64,000 nt of DNA from Actinomycetes bacterium (GCA_021838445.1 JAKCDU010000007.1:1-64000), one strand, 5' to 3'; positions 34,586 through 43,368 are shown, counted from the stretch's first letter. The notes: generated by a model not told the origin, from the sequence alone. Program-made: numbers and translations.

Positions 34586-35164
34586 TCAGGAGCGGCGGCT
34601 CCTGGGGCCCTTCTGGCGGACCGATTCGACCGACTTGAAGGCCGCCCTCAGCTCCTCGAGCCACTCCTCCTCGTGCTCGCCCACCAGACGCACACACCAG
34701 GCCAGGGCCTCCGAGCGGGTGCGGGCCAGGCCGGCGTTGATGAGGGTGTCAAGAACCCGTCGTTCGGGCAGGCGCAGCCTGGTCATCACCGGGACCGTAG
34801 CGGTGGTGAACAGCACCACGTCGTGGCCCCGTCGGGCCCCCCACGAGACCTTGGTACCGAAGCGGGCCTCGGCCGTCGCGGCTAGGGCCATCCGCTCGTC
34901 CCGGGTGGCGTCGCGAAAGCGGGTGAAAGACGGGTCCGCCCCATCCCGCCCGCTCGGTCGCGCCGGGAGGTCCACGATCACCAGTGTCTCCTCGGGATCG
35001 ACCAGCACCTCGACGGCCCGGGCACCCCACCACTCGGGGATGTTCTCGGCGAACCATTCCTCGACCCTCACCGCTCCATCGTCGCACAGGTACTCGATCG
35101 GACCTGGTTCGACGACCGGCGCCGGCCGGCCGTAACGTCGCGCCGTGCTGGATCGAATCGTCAT
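34586..35164 (-). CDS. Conserved-looking hypothetical protein
   Basis: I do not recognise a family. The 192-residue protein is soluble: an N-terminal part with IEYLCDDGAVRVEEWF, a beta-rich middle (VEVLVDPEETLVIVDLP, VSWGARRGHDVVLF) and a C-terminal helical tail (LPERRVLDTLINAGLARTRS then HEEEWLEELRAAFKSV) ending in basic residues. The tail recalls ribbon-helix-helix-like sequences found in DNA-binding proteins, but this is weak. If the ATG at 35164 is used, it overlaps the divergent flavoprotein gene by 20 bp; a GTG at 35071 would avoid this. Confidence 0.65.
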   Translation of the reverse strand: MTIRSSTARRYGRPAPVVEPGPIEYLCDDGAVRVEEWFAENIPEWWGARAVEVLVDPEETLVIVDLPARPSGRDGADPSFTRFRDATRDERMALAATAEARFGTKVSWGARRGHDVVLFTTATVPVMTRLRLPERRVLDTLINAGLARTRSEALAWCVRLVGEHEEEWLEELRAAFKSVESVRQKGPRSRRS

Positions 35165-36344
35165 AGTCGGTGCGTCCCTGGCCGGGTTGCGGGCCGCCGA
35201 AACCCTGCGTCAGCACGGTCACGAGGGCGCCATAGTGCTGGTGGGCGACGAGCCTCACCGCCCCTACGACCGACCTCCTCTGTCCAAGCAGGTACTCACC
35301 GGCAAGGTCGCTCCCGAAGCCACCACCCTCGCCGCCCCCGACGATCTCCGCCTCGAGTGGCTGCTCGGGACCGCGGCGGCGGGGATCGACCGCGACCGGC
35401 GACGATTGGTGCTCGACGGGGGCGAGGAGGTGGCCTACGACCGGCTGCTGATCGCCACCGGCGCCACACCCCGGATCCTGCCCGACGCCCCCCCGGGTCC
35501 CGGCGTCCACTACCTGCGAACCCTCGACGATGCCGTCGCCCTACGGGCCGACCTCCTGCGCAGCCAGGCCGTGGCCGTCATAGGAGCCGGTTTCATCGGC
35601 CTGGAAGTGGCGAGCAGCGCGGCGCACCTGGGCGTGCCGGTCGTGGTGCTCGAAGCGCTCCCGGTGCCACTGGAGCGTTCCCTCGGGCCCCGGATCGGGG
35701 AGGCGGTGGCCGCCTGGCACCGCTCCAAAGGCCTGGATCTGCGCGTCGGTGTCGGGGTGAGAGGGCTCGCCCTCGACCGCGCCGGCCGGCCCGAAGCAGT
35801 GCTGCTCGACGACGGGTCGTCGGTGGTGGCCGACACCGTGGTGGTCGGCATCGGCGTCACCCCCGCAACGGGCTGGCTGTCGGGTTCGGGGATCGACGTG
35901 GCCGACGGCGTCCTGTGCGACTCCCGGCTGCGGGTCCTCTGCGGCGGCCGGCCCGTCGCCGACGTGCTGGCCGCCGGTGACGTGGCCCGCTGGTCCCACC
36001 CCGCCCACGGCCAGCCGGTTCGCGTCGAGCACTGGACCAACGCCACCGAATCGGGTGAGGCGGCGGCCATGACCCTGCTCAAAGGCGACGAAGCCGACCC
36101 CTACGGTCCGGTCCCCTACTTCTGGTCCGACCAGCACGGCCTGAAACTGCAGATGGTCGGCCGGCCCGAACCCTCGTCGGAGACCGCATTCGTGGAGGGA
36201 AGCTTCGAGGAGGACCGCCTCCTCGTGGCCTACGGCAGCGGCGGCCGCCTGGTCGCCGCTCTGGGGATCCGCCGGCCGGCCCGGGTGATGGCCATGTCCG
36301 CGCTGATCGAGGCAGGGGCGCCCTTCCCTCCCCCCGCCGACTGA
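35145..36344 (+). CDS. NAD(P)H-dependent ferredoxin/rubredoxin reductase
   Basis: The 399-residue flavoprotein resembles CamA/ThcD-type ferredoxin reductases. It has the FAD motif VIVGASLAGLRAAETLR (6-22), the YDRPPLSK segment, an NAD-binding motif VIGAGFIGLEVASSAA, and the second FAD motif VLAAGDVARW, followed by VRVEHWTNATESGEAAAM and PYFWSDQHGLKLQMVG. These enzymes pass electrons to small Fe-S proteins serving P450s or oxygenases. No P450 is in the window; the Rieske protein at 44 kb is a possible but unproven partner. GTG start. Confidence 0.87.
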   Translation: MLDRIVIVGASLAGLRAAETLRQHGHEGAIVLVGDEPHRPYDRPPLSKQVLTGKVAPEATTLAAPDDLRLEWLLGTAAAGIDRDRRRLVLDGGEEVAYDRLLIATGATPRILPDAPPGPGVHYLRTLDDAVALRADLLRSQAVAVIGAGFIGLEVASSAAHLGVPVVVLEALPVPLERSLGPRIGEAVAAWHRSKGLDLRVGVGVRGLALDRAGRPEAVLLDDGSSVVADTVVVGIGVTPATGWLSGSGIDVADGVLCDSRLRVLCGGRPVADVLAAGDVARWSHPAHGQPVRVEHWTNATESGEAAAMTLLKGDEADPYGPVPYFWSDQHGLKLQMVGRPEPSSETAFVEGSFEEDRLLVAYGSGGRLVAALGIRRPARVMAMSALIEAGAPFPPPAD

Positions 36345-36366
36345 CGCTCCGGCCCCCGCTGCTCCC

Positions 36367-36642
36367 TCAGCCGGCGGGCACCTTCCACCCCATGCCCTCG
36401 GCTATCTCCTTGCAGGTGGGACACAGGGGGTACTTCTTGGGGTCTCGCGACGGCACCCATATCTTCCCGCAGAGGGCCTTCACTGCGGTGCCGTTCACCA
36501 GCCCTTCGACCACCGATGGGCCGGCCGACACGAAGTCCCCCTCCTGGGGCTTCCATCCCTCCAGGACGATGTGGGCCATGCGCTCGTGATCGCCGTCGAG
36601 AGTCGGATCGCTCGTTACCGGGCTGACGGACAGGTCGGTCAT
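36367..36642 (-). CDS. DUF3039 domain protein
   Basis: The 91-residue protein matches the actinobacterial DUF3039 pattern: RMAHIVLEG, a VVEGLVNGTAVKALCG core and KIWVPSRDPKKYPLCPTCKE. The Cys of ALCG and the CxxC pair PLCPTCK, with a nearby His, look like a small zinc site. Function is unknown in the family. The ATG at 36642 begins MTDLSVSP. It lies convergent to the flavoprotein (22 bp) and divergent from the thiolase. Confidence 0.88.
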   Translation of the reverse strand: MTDLSVSPVTSDPTLDGDHERMAHIVLEGWKPQEGDFVSAGPSVVEGLVNGTAVKALCGKIWVPSRDPKKYPLCPTCKEIAEGMGWKVPAG

Positions 36643-36766
36643 GGTTGGAGGCTAACTCCGATGCCCCCACCCCCGGGTGGCGACCGGGACGGGCGGACCG
36701 GGTCGCTCGTCGGGTACAACTGGGGGGAAACGCCATCCCAGGCGGTCTTCCCGAGGAGGGTCCCAC

Positions 36767-37978
36767 ATGCCCGAGGCCGTAATCGTCGCCACCGCCCGCA
36801 GCCCCATCGGGCGCGCTTACAAGGGATCGCTCACCAGCCTTCGACCCGACGACATGGCCGCCCAGGTCGTCAAAGCGGTGCTGGCCAAGGTGCCCCAGCT
36901 CGATCCCGCCACCGTCGAGGACCTCATCCTCGGTACGGCCCAGCCGGCCGGTGAGGCGGGGTACAACCTGGGTCGCGTGGTGGCTCTCCTGTCGGGTCTG
37001 CCCGGCAGCCCCGGCACCACGGTCAACCGCTACTGCTCGTCGTCGCTGCAGACCATCCGCATGGCCGCGCACGCCATCCGCGCCGGCGAGGGCGACGTGT
37101 TCGTCGCGGCCGGCGTGGAGGCCGTCAGCCGCTTCGGCCACGGCATGTCCGACGGTCTGCCCGACACCCACAACGGGCTCTTCGCCGACGCCGAGGCCCG
37201 CAGCGCCTCCCGGTCCCTCGGGGGGGCCGGCACCTGGGCTCCTTCTCCCGGGCTACCGGACATCTACATCGCCATGGGTCAGACGGCGGAGAACGTCCGG
37301 GAGCTCGAGAACGTCTCGCGCCGGGACATGGACGAGTTCGCCGCCCTGTCGCAGCAGCGGGCGGTGGCGTCCCAGGGGAACGGCTTCTTCGAGCGCGAGA
37401 TCGTCCCCCTCACCCTTCCCGACGGTTCCGTGGTCACCAGCGATGACGGTCCCCGCCCCGGTACGACGGTCGAGAAGCTGGCCGAGCTCAAGCCGGTGTT
37501 CCGCCCCGACGGGGAGATAACCGCGGGCAACGCCTGCCCCCTCAACGACGGAGCAGCCGCCGTGGTGGTCATGAGCGACACCCGGGCGGCGCAGCTCGGC
37601 ATCACCCCCCTCGCCCGGGTGGTTTCCTCCGGTGTCACCGCCCTCGACCCCGAGATCATGGGGCTCGGCCCCATCGAGGCGTGCCGTCAGGCCCTGGGCC
37701 GGGCTGGTATGACCATCGACGACATCGACCTGGTGGAGATCAACGAGGCCTTCGCCGCCCAGGTGGTTCCCTCGGCCCGCCACCTCGGGATCAGCTATGA
37801 CAGGCTCAACGTGCACGGGGGAGCCATCGCTCTCGGCCACCCCTTCGGGATGACCGGCGCCCGCATCATGACCACCCTCATCAACGGGCTCCAGAGTGAG
37901 GACAAGACCTTCGGTATGGAGTCCATGTGCGTCGGTGGCGGCCAGGGTATGGCCATGATCGTGGAGCGTCTCAGCTGA
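36767..37978 (+). CDS. Acetyl-CoA C-acyltransferase (thiolase)
   Basis: The 403-residue thiolase either cleaves 3-ketoacyl-CoA or condenses acetyl-CoA. Three catalytic centres are visible: the nucleophile Cys in VNRYCSSSLQTIRMAA (near 88), the His in GGAIALGHPFGMTGAR and the second Cys in MCVGGGQGMAM. EINEAFAAQVV is also present. A GAGGAGGG ribosome binding site fixes the ATG at 36767. Sequence favours the FadA-like degradative class over the biosynthetic one, but this split is uncertain. It stands as a single gene. Confidence 0.92.
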   Translation: MPEAVIVATARSPIGRAYKGSLTSLRPDDMAAQVVKAVLAKVPQLDPATVEDLILGTAQPAGEAGYNLGRVVALLSGLPGSPGTTVNRYCSSSLQTIRMAAHAIRAGEGDVFVAAGVEAVSRFGHGMSDGLPDTHNGLFADAEARSASRSLGGAGTWAPSPGLPDIYIAMGQTAENVRELENVSRRDMDEFAALSQQRAVASQGNGFFEREIVPLTLPDGSVVTSDDGPRPGTTVEKLAELKPVFRPDGEITAGNACPLNDGAAAVVVMSDTRAAQLGITPLARVVSSGVTALDPEIMGLGPIEACRQALGRAGMTIDDIDLVEINEAFAAQVVPSARHLGISYDRLNVHGGAIALGHPFGMTGARIMTTLINGLQSEDKTFGMESMCVGGGQGMAMIVERLS

Positions 37979-38063
37979 CCGCCGACCGGTTGGGAAAAAG
38001 CCTGAGAGACCATCAGATCGCACAAGACTTATCACCAAAACGCGTTTCAACCAGGCGAAAGCC

Positions 38064-38093
38064 TTGATCCGTCACCCGTCTGTCACCTAAGGT
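38064..38093 (+). promoter_or_regulatory. Sigma-70-like promoter for the NlpC/P60 gene
   Basis: TTGATC (38064-38069) and TAAGGT (38088-38093) are 18 bp apart. The likely transcription start is at 38099-38101, only about 5 nt before the GTG at 38105, so the mRNA has almost no leader and no ribosome binding site. Confidence 0.5.
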
Positions 38094-38104
38094 AACCCCC
38101 CGTT

Positions 38105-39322
38105 GTGACAACGTGCACGTGGAATTTCCGTCGGCACACGGGCCGGATCACTGCGGCGGCCGTAGCGGCTGCGCTGACCTCCGGGTTGCTGGTCCCCAGC
38201 GCTTCCGCCGACCAGATGTCCAGCCTCCAGGCCCAAGCTGCGGCGCTGACGGCCAAGATCACCAACCTGGGTCGTCAGGTGGAGTCTCTGGCCGAGCAGT
38301 ACGACCAGGCCCAGTACCAGCTGGGTCAACTCCGCAGCCAGGAGGCCAGCGCCCAGAAGACTCTGAGTGCCAGCGAGGCGGCCGCCGGCCAGGCCCGCCA
38401 GGCCCTCAAGTCCGACGCCATCGCCGCCTACGTCAGCGGGGGGACGACCGGTTCGGCTGCGGGATCGTCGGTGCAGAGCGCCAACGACAGCCTGCTGCGG
38501 GCCGAGTACGTCAACACTCTGGCCACCAACCAGAGCGAGGACGTGGACCGTTACCGCCTGGCCACCCTGCAGGAGCAGGTCGCCCAGAGCCAACTCCAGA
38601 AGCAGGAATCAGCGGTCTCGGCCCAACTCGACAGCCTGACCTCGGCCCGCCAGGCCGTGTCCGCCTCGCAAGCCGAGCTGATCTCCAGTGAGTCGCAGGT
38701 GAACAACGAGATCTCCCAGCTGAGGGCCCAGGAGCAGGCGGCAGCAGCTGCAGCAGCCGCCGCCGCCGCTGCCCAACAGGCGGCAGCAGCAGCAGCCGCC
38801 CAGGCCCAGGCCCGGACCCTGGCCGCCGAGGCCGCCCAGCTCCAAGCGGCGGCGCCGCTGGCCGCTCAGCCGCAGCAACAGGCGGCAGCAGCCCCTACCC
38901 AAGGTGGTAGTGCCGGCAGCCAGCCGGCCTCGACGGTGTCGACGGTAACGCCCTCCAACCCGCCGCCCCCGCCCGGTTCGGGCGCGGCCGGCGCGGTCGC
39001 CGCGGCCGAGACCCGCATCGGTGACCCCTACGTGTGGGCCGCCGCCGGACCGACCCAGTTCGACTGCTCGGGCCTGGTCATGTGGGCCTACGCCCAGGTC
39101 GGAATTTCTCTCCCCCACTACTCGGGGGCCCAGTACGCCGACACCACCCACATCCCCATGTCGGAGCTCCAGCCCGGCGACCTGGTGTTCTTCGCCAACC
39201 CCGGTGACCACGTGGCCATCTACGTGGGTGGGGGGATGATCATCGAGGCTCCCTACCCCGGTGCTTCGGTGCACGTCATACCGATGTACTCCGGGTTCGT
39301 CCTGGCCAGCCGGGTCGCCTGA
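38105..39322 (+). CDS. Secreted NlpC/P60 peptidoglycan endopeptidase with coiled coil
   Basis: The 405-residue protein has a Sec-type signal peptide (basic start, hydrophobic ITAAAVAAALTSGLLVP, cleavage near SASA-DQ). A long coiled coil follows (about 37-260, Gln/Ala/Glu-rich), then an Ala/Gln/Pro linker and a C-terminal NlpC/P60 domain. The catalytic Cys321 lies in FDCSGLVMWAY and His369 in GDHVAIYVGGG. It should cut stem peptides in the wall, and the coiled coil may hold it inactive or tether it to division proteins as in RipA-type enzymes. A near-leaderless promoter precedes the GTG. I see no c-di-AMP riboswitch before it. Confidence 0.91.
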   Translation: MTTCTWNFRRHTGRITAAAVAAALTSGLLVPSASADQMSSLQAQAAALTAKITNLGRQVESLAEQYDQAQYQLGQLRSQEASAQKTLSASEAAAGQARQALKSDAIAAYVSGGTTGSAAGSSVQSANDSLLRAEYVNTLATNQSEDVDRYRLATLQEQVAQSQLQKQESAVSAQLDSLTSARQAVSASQAELISSESQVNNEISQLRAQEQAAAAAAAAAAAAQQAAAAAAAQAQARTLAAEAAQLQAAAPLAAQPQQQAAAAPTQGGSAGSQPASTVSTVTPSNPPPPPGSGAAGAVAAAETRIGDPYVWAAAGPTQFDCSGLVMWAYAQVGISLPHYSGAQYADTTHIPMSELQPGDLVFFANPGDHVAIYVGGGMIIEAPYPGASVHVIPMYSGFVLASRVA

Positions 39323-39390
39323 CCTCTCCCCCTGCCCGGGAAACGGGTCGGGTCGGGTCACTGGGACCCGCTACCCTGGCGGGCGAGGAT

Positions 39391-40062
39391 GTGTACATGC
39401 GGGTAGAGCGCTGCTTCGCGTTCATCGATCTGAGCGGTTTCACGGCCTTCACCGAACAATTCGGGGACGAGCAGACCGTTTCTGTACTCACCGCCTTCAG
39501 GGGGCGGGTGCGAGAGATCGCGGCCCGGCGCGGGGTCCGGGTGACCAAGTGGCTGGGCGACGGCGCCATGCTGTCGTCGGCCGACAGCGGAGCCGTGGTG
39601 GCCATGGTGGTGGAGCTCGCCGACCGCATTCCGAGCGTCATACCCCTCGCCATCCGGGCCGGTCTGGCCAATGGCCCGGTGATCATGTTCGAAGGCGACG
39701 ACTACATCGGTCGACCGGCCAACGTGGCCGCCCGCTTGTGCGACATGGCTGACGCCGGTGAGACCCTCGCCACCCGTGAGGTCGCCAGCCAGGCGCCGCG
39801 GTGGGTCGAGGTCGGACCCCTCGTCGCCCGGCCCATCAGCGGCCTCGAGCGTCCGGTGGAGACGGCCACCCTGAGCATCGCCAGCGCCGACGAGACCACC
39901 ACCGACCCCTGCTGCGGGCTCACCCTGCCGGTCCTGCGGGGTCTCGAGACCCGCTTCGGCACCGACGGTTCGGTAAAGCGTTTCTGTTCGGCCTCGTGCG
40001 CCATCGCCTGGGACGAGCGCCGTCCCCGGCCGCCGCTCGAGGTGGCGTCCCCCGCCGGGTGA
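39391..40062 (+). CDS. Class III adenylate/guanylate cyclase with Cys-rich C-terminus
   Basis: The 223-residue cytosolic protein is a single cyclase homology domain with a short tail. Metal-binding Asp13 is in FIDLSGFTAF and Asp57 in KWLGDGAM; Lys53 fits the base-selecting position; Asn111 and Arg115 in ANVAARL fit the transition-state pair. All catalytic positions I can place are kept, so cAMP synthesis is plausible although a homodimer is needed. The tail (about 170-205) has DPCCGLTLPV and FCSASCAIAWD, a four-Cys pattern like small YHS/TRASH-type metal sites, which could make it metal- or redox-responsive. The start is GTG 39391 or ATG 39397. Confidence 0.85.
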   Translation: MYMRVERCFAFIDLSGFTAFTEQFGDEQTVSVLTAFRGRVREIAARRGVRVTKWLGDGAMLSSADSGAVVAMVVELADRIPSVIPLAIRAGLANGPVIMFEGDDYIGRPANVAARLCDMADAGETLATREVASQAPRWVEVGPLVARPISGLERPVETATLSIASADETTTDPCCGLTLPVLRGLETRFGTDGSVKRFCSASCAIAWDERRPRPPLEVASPAG

Positions 40063-40075
40063 CAGGAACCACAGC

Positions 40076-40933
40076 GTGACCGGAGCGGTGGCGCCGGCAC
40101 GCCCGGCGCCACTGACCGCCCGGTCGGTCCTACTGTCGGTGCTCCTCGGTAGCCACCCCCCGGAGCTTCCGGTGCGGACCCTGGTTCGCACCGCCCAGCT
40201 GTTCGGCATCACCGAGGGCACGGCGCGGGTGGCCTTGTCCAGGCTGGCCGCCGAGGGGGAGGTCACCACCAGCCGGGGTGACTACCGTCTGTCCGACCGC
40301 CACCTCACCCGCCAGAAGGACCAGGACCGGGCCCTGCGGCCGCCCACCCTGCAGTGGCGGGGCCGGTGGGTCCTGGCCGTGGCCCTGACCCCACCGGGCG
40401 GTTCCTCGACCCCGGACCGGCGTTTCTTCGAGGAGAGGCGCATGGCCGAGTTGCGTCCCGGGGTGTGGGCCCGACCCGACAATCTGCGCCCCGACACCAG
40501 GGGTCCCGACGACGCCAGCGCCGAGCCGGGCGGGTCGGTGCTGTGGTGGACCGGTCGTCCCGACACCGGGCGGGCAGACCCCGACACCGGGCGGGCAGAC
40601 CCCGACACCGGGCGGGCAGACCCCGACACCGGGCGGGCAGACCCCGACACCGTGGCGGTCAGCGCCGCCGAGGTGGCCCGCCGGCTGTGGGACCTCCAAG
40701 GGTGGGCCACCACGGCGCAGACACTCCTCGATCATCTGTCCACCAGCGAGATGCCCGCCGAGCGCCTGGCCCTCGCCGCGGCCATGGTCAGGCACATCCG
40801 GGCCGACCCCGTCCTTCCCCCCGATCTGCTCCCCGACGACTGGCCCGGGGGGCGGCTACGGCAGGCTTACGACGCCTACCGGCTGGAGCTCGGCTCCCTC
40901 ATCGCCGCAGTGGCGACCACCCCCGAATCGTAG
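40076..40933 (+). CDS. PaaX-like transcriptional regulator
   Basis: The 285-residue protein has an N-terminal winged helix (about 15-75: RSVLLSVLLGSHPPELPVRTLVRTA is split by the family's typical pattern, then GITEGTARVALSRLAAEGEV). A PaaX central region (WVLAVALTPPGG, RMAELRPGVWARPDNL) and a C-terminal helical domain (VARRLWDLQGWATTAQTLLD) follow. PaaX proteins repress aromatic-acid catabolism by sensing CoA thioesters; the targets here are unknown. A seven-residue repeat (PDTGRAD x4) is inserted between the central and C-terminal domains. It follows the cyclase by 13 bp and its 3' end overlaps the desaturase gene by 58 bp. Confidence 0.83.
   Translation: MTGAVAPARPAPLTARSVLLSVLLGSHPPELPVRTLVRTAQLFGITEGTARVALSRLAAEGEVTTSRGDYRLSDRHLTRQKDQDRALRPPTLQWRGRWVLAVALTPPGGSSTPDRRFFEERRMAELRPGVWARPDNLRPDTRGPDDASAEPGGSVLWWTGRPDTGRADPDTGRADPDTGRADPDTGRADPDTVAVSAAEVARRLWDLQGWATTAQTLLDHLSTSEMPAERLALAAAMVRHIRADPVLPPDLLPDDWPGGRLRQAYDAYRLELGSLIAAVATTPES
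40559..40642 (+). repeat. 21-bp in-frame minisatellite, four identical copies
   Basis: Four identical 21-bp units (CCCGACACCGGGCGGGCAGAC) run from 40559 to 40642, followed by a partial fifth. They encode PDTGRAD repeated. Perfect identity suggests recent expansion or active homogenisation. Because the unit is seven codons, copy changes alter linker length without frameshift. Confidence 0.95.
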
Positions 40934-41883
40934 GCCGGGCGCGACGCCAGCGCCTTCCACAGAGCCGTGTAGCTCGGGTACTCGATCTCGGGGGTGACCC
41001 AACCGGCGGCCACCAACTCCCGGTGCAGGTCCGGCAACCGGCGCCACGGGATGCCCATGTCGACGTGGTGGGCCAGGTGCCACCCGGTGTGGTACGGGAC
41101 GATCCAGAACCGGGCGAGGGGGGTCTGACGGATGACGTGGGTCGTGCGCCGCCGGTCCGGCGAGCGCTCCATACCGCCGTGCTCGGCTATCGCCCGCAGC
41201 CGGTTGAGCACCCGCCAGACGGTCATCCACGGAGCCAGCCACAGCAGCGGGTACAACCACCAGCGCCCCGACAAGCCCCACATGACGGCCCAGATCACCA
41301 CCTGGACGCTCATGATCCGCAGGGCCACGCCCCGCGATGTGGGCTTGGCTGCGGCCTTGAAGAGCGGGACCAGGTTCTTGTAGCCCGACACCCCGATGGC
41401 ATCGCGGACCAGCTTGCGGGTCAGCGACGCCTTGGTGATCGGATACCCGCGGTAGAGCCCCAGATCCGGCTCCTGGGGCCCGAGCTCGTCCTTGTGATGG
41501 GCCATGTGCGACCGGCGGTACACGTCGAAAGGGGTCCACGCCGGGTAGGCCAGGAGCCACCGTCCGACCACATCGTTGACCCGCTTGGTCTCGAACAGCA
41601 GGCGATGGGCCGCCTCGTGGCCCAAGATGTTGAGCAGGGCGAAGGCCCGGCCGAGCAAGAAGAAGGCCACGAGGTAGCCCCACCAGCGGTCCACGGCCAC
41701 CGCCGCGGCGACCACCCCGAACGACTGAACCCAGGCACCCACCACCGTCAAGACGTTGCGCGCTCCGGGGATGCGCCTCAGTTCGGATCGCAGGGCGGGG
41801 GCCGGACGGCCCGAGTCGGACAGGCGCTCGGTGGGGAGGACCGCGGGAAGGGCCCCGTCGGGGGGCACCATGGTCATTGCCAT
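40876..41883 (-). CDS. Membrane fatty acid desaturase
   Basis: The roughly 335-residue protein has the three His boxes of the membrane desaturase/hydroxylase family: GHEAAH, HMAHH and HLAHH, with membrane helices before the first box (VAAAVAVDRWWGYLVAFFLLG) and between the second and third (VVIWAVMWGLSG and WWLYPLLWLAPW). It would introduce a double bond or hydroxyl into an acyl or terpenoid chain using di-iron and ferredoxin electrons. The ATG at 41883 is favoured by the promoter just upstream, which excludes the GTG at 41892. The 3' end overlaps the PaaX-like gene. Confidence 0.87.
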   Translation of the reverse strand: MAMTMVPPDGALPAVLPTERLSDSGRPAPALRSELRRIPGARNVLTVVGAWVQSFGVVAAAVAVDRWWGYLVAFFLLGRAFALLNILGHEAAHRLLFETKRVNDVVGRWLLAYPAWTPFDVYRRSHMAHHKDELGPQEPDLGLYRGYPITKASLTRKLVRDAIGVSGYKNLVPLFKAAAKPTSRGVALRIMSVQVVIWAVMWGLSGRWWLYPLLWLAPWMTVWRVLNRLRAIAEHGGMERSPDRRRTTHVIRQTPLARFWIVPYHTGWHLAHHVDMGIPWRRLPDLHRELVAAGWVTPEIEYPSYTALWKALASRPAYDSGVVATAAMREPSSSR

Positions 41884-41892
41884 ACCCTGCAC

Positions 41893-41921
41893 ATTACAGC
41901 TTCTACCTCATGCCAGGTCAA
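41893..41921 (-). promoter_or_regulatory. Strong consensus-like promoter, leaderless desaturase mRNA
   Basis: On the minus strand TTGACC (41921-41916) and TGTAAT (41898-41893) have the ideal 17-bp spacing. Initiation 6-7 nt downstream falls at about 41886, so the ATG at 41883 would be at the very 5' end. This is the best promoter match I found in the window. Confidence 0.65.
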
Positions 41922-41943
41922 CTCGTAATATAGGGGTGACCCG

Positions 41944-43368
41944 TCAGCCGATCTCGATTGCCGAAGCGGGGCCGAGAGTCGAAGCCCGACCCAGGCGCCA
42001 GCGCCTCGGGGTTGGGCGGGCTCGCATGGCCAGAGCGGTGGCCACCGCGGTGGCGGCCACCGCCGCACCCACCAGGTAGGAGGCGTGGTAGGACCCCACC
42101 GTGCCGAGTGAATGCAGCTTGGACACCTGGACCGTCTCCATCACCTGGATACCGGTGACCACCCCGACCTGGCTGGCCACCTGCATGGTGGCGCTGGCCG
42201 ACCCGAGACGTCCCGGCTCCACGGCGCCGGCGATCAACGCCGAAATGGACGGTTGAGCCAGGCCCTGGGCCAGCCCCGACACCCCGAGGGCAACCACGAT
42301 GAGCAGGGCCGGGCTACCGGGATCGGTCATGACGAAAGCGAGCATGGACAAGACCAGGCAGACCGCGCCCGAAGCCGCCGAGAAGCGCTCCCCCGTGCGC
42401 GCCGCCATGTACCCCGCCAGCGGGGCGGCCACCGCGAACACGAGCGGGCGGGCGATCTGGAAGAAGCCGGTGGCGCCGATGCTGTACTTCAAACCCTGCT
42501 CGAGGAACAACGGGGTGATGAAGAAACCGCCCATGTAACCGAAGCTCATGGCGAAAGAAGCCACGCAGGGCATCACTATCTCCCGCCGCCCCAGCCACTC
42601 CAGGGGCAGCACCGGGTTGGGTGTGGTCCGCTCCACCATGACGAAGAGGGGCACGGCCAGGACGGTAACGGCCAGGGCGGCCAGAACCGGCAGCGACAGC
42701 CATCCCCGACCGCTCTGGTTGATCGCCAGCAGCAATGAGCCGATGGCCGCCGCCAAAAGGACCGCTCCCTTCAGGTCGAGCACCTCGTCGGTGACCAGAT
42801 CGGTTTCGGGCAGGGTCCGCCGGCACCAGAAGAGCGCCAGGGCGATCAGCGGTGCCTGGATGATGAATATCCACCGCCAGCCGAATGCCTGTACGAGGGG
42901 ACCCCCGACGGCCACGCCGATCACGGGCCCCCCGGCGCCGACCAGGGACCACCACCCCATGACCATGGTTCGCTCGGCCGGCCGGTCGTACACGCGAAAC
43001 AGCAGGGCCCAGGACGACGCGGTGAGCGATGCGCTGCCGAGGCCCGACAGGAGGCGGGCCGCGATGAGGGTCTGGGCGTTCCACGCGCCCGCCGTGGCCA
43101 CCGCGCACACGAGGGCGCCCATCATGCCGACCAGGTACAGACGCCGGTGCCCGCGCAGGTCGCCGATCCGGCCGAGCAAGGGGGCCGAGACGCCCACCAC
43201 GAGCAGCGGGCCGGTGATGGCCCAGGTGAGAGTCGTGGACGTGGTGTGCAGGCTCCCGGCTATATCGACCAGGGCCACGTTGAAGACCGTGAAGGTGATG
43301 TTCGTGGCGAGCAGGCCCACCAGCACGCTCACCAGCAGGGAGACCCGGGAACCGCCCTCCCGGGTCAA
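41944..43368 (-). CDS. MFS drug/H+ antiporter, DHA2-like
   Basis: The 474-residue protein has about 14 predicted helices, starting VSLLVSVLVGLLATNITF. Motif A is GRIGDLRGHRRLYLVG, and motif C in helix 5 is VGAGGPVIGVAVGGPLV. This fits the EmrB/QacA export group. The TTG at 43368 is the longest start; GTG at 43344 is possible. It follows sufC2 by 31 bp on the same strand, so it may be transcribed from the suf operon, although no functional link is evident. Confidence 0.83.
   Translation of the reverse strand: MTREGGSRVSLLVSVLVGLLATNITFTVFNVALVDIAGSLHTTSTTLTWAITGPLLVVGVSAPLLGRIGDLRGHRRLYLVGMMGALVCAVATAGAWNAQTLIAARLLSGLGSASLTASSWALLFRVYDRPAERTMVMGWWSLVGAGGPVIGVAVGGPLVQAFGWRWIFIIQAPLIALALFWCRRTLPETDLVTDEVLDLKGAVLLAAAIGSLLLAINQSGRGWLSLPVLAALAVTVLAVPLFVMVERTTPNPVLPLEWLGRREIVMPCVASFAMSFGYMGGFFITPLFLEQGLKYSIGATGFFQIARPLVFAVAAPLAGYMAARTGERFSAASGAVCLVLSMLAFVMTDPGSPALLIVVALGVSGLAQGLAQPSISALIAGAVEPGRLGSASATMQVASQVGVVTGIQVMETVQVSKLHSLGTVGSYHASYLVGAAVAATAVATALAMRARPTPRRWRLGRASTLGPASAIEIG

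Noticed and set aside
37979..38104. c-di-AMP riboswitch before the NlpC/P60 gene, as often seen in actinobacteria
   Set aside because: The gap is only 126 bp, the promoter lies at its 3' end, and none of the conserved riboswitch motifs are present.
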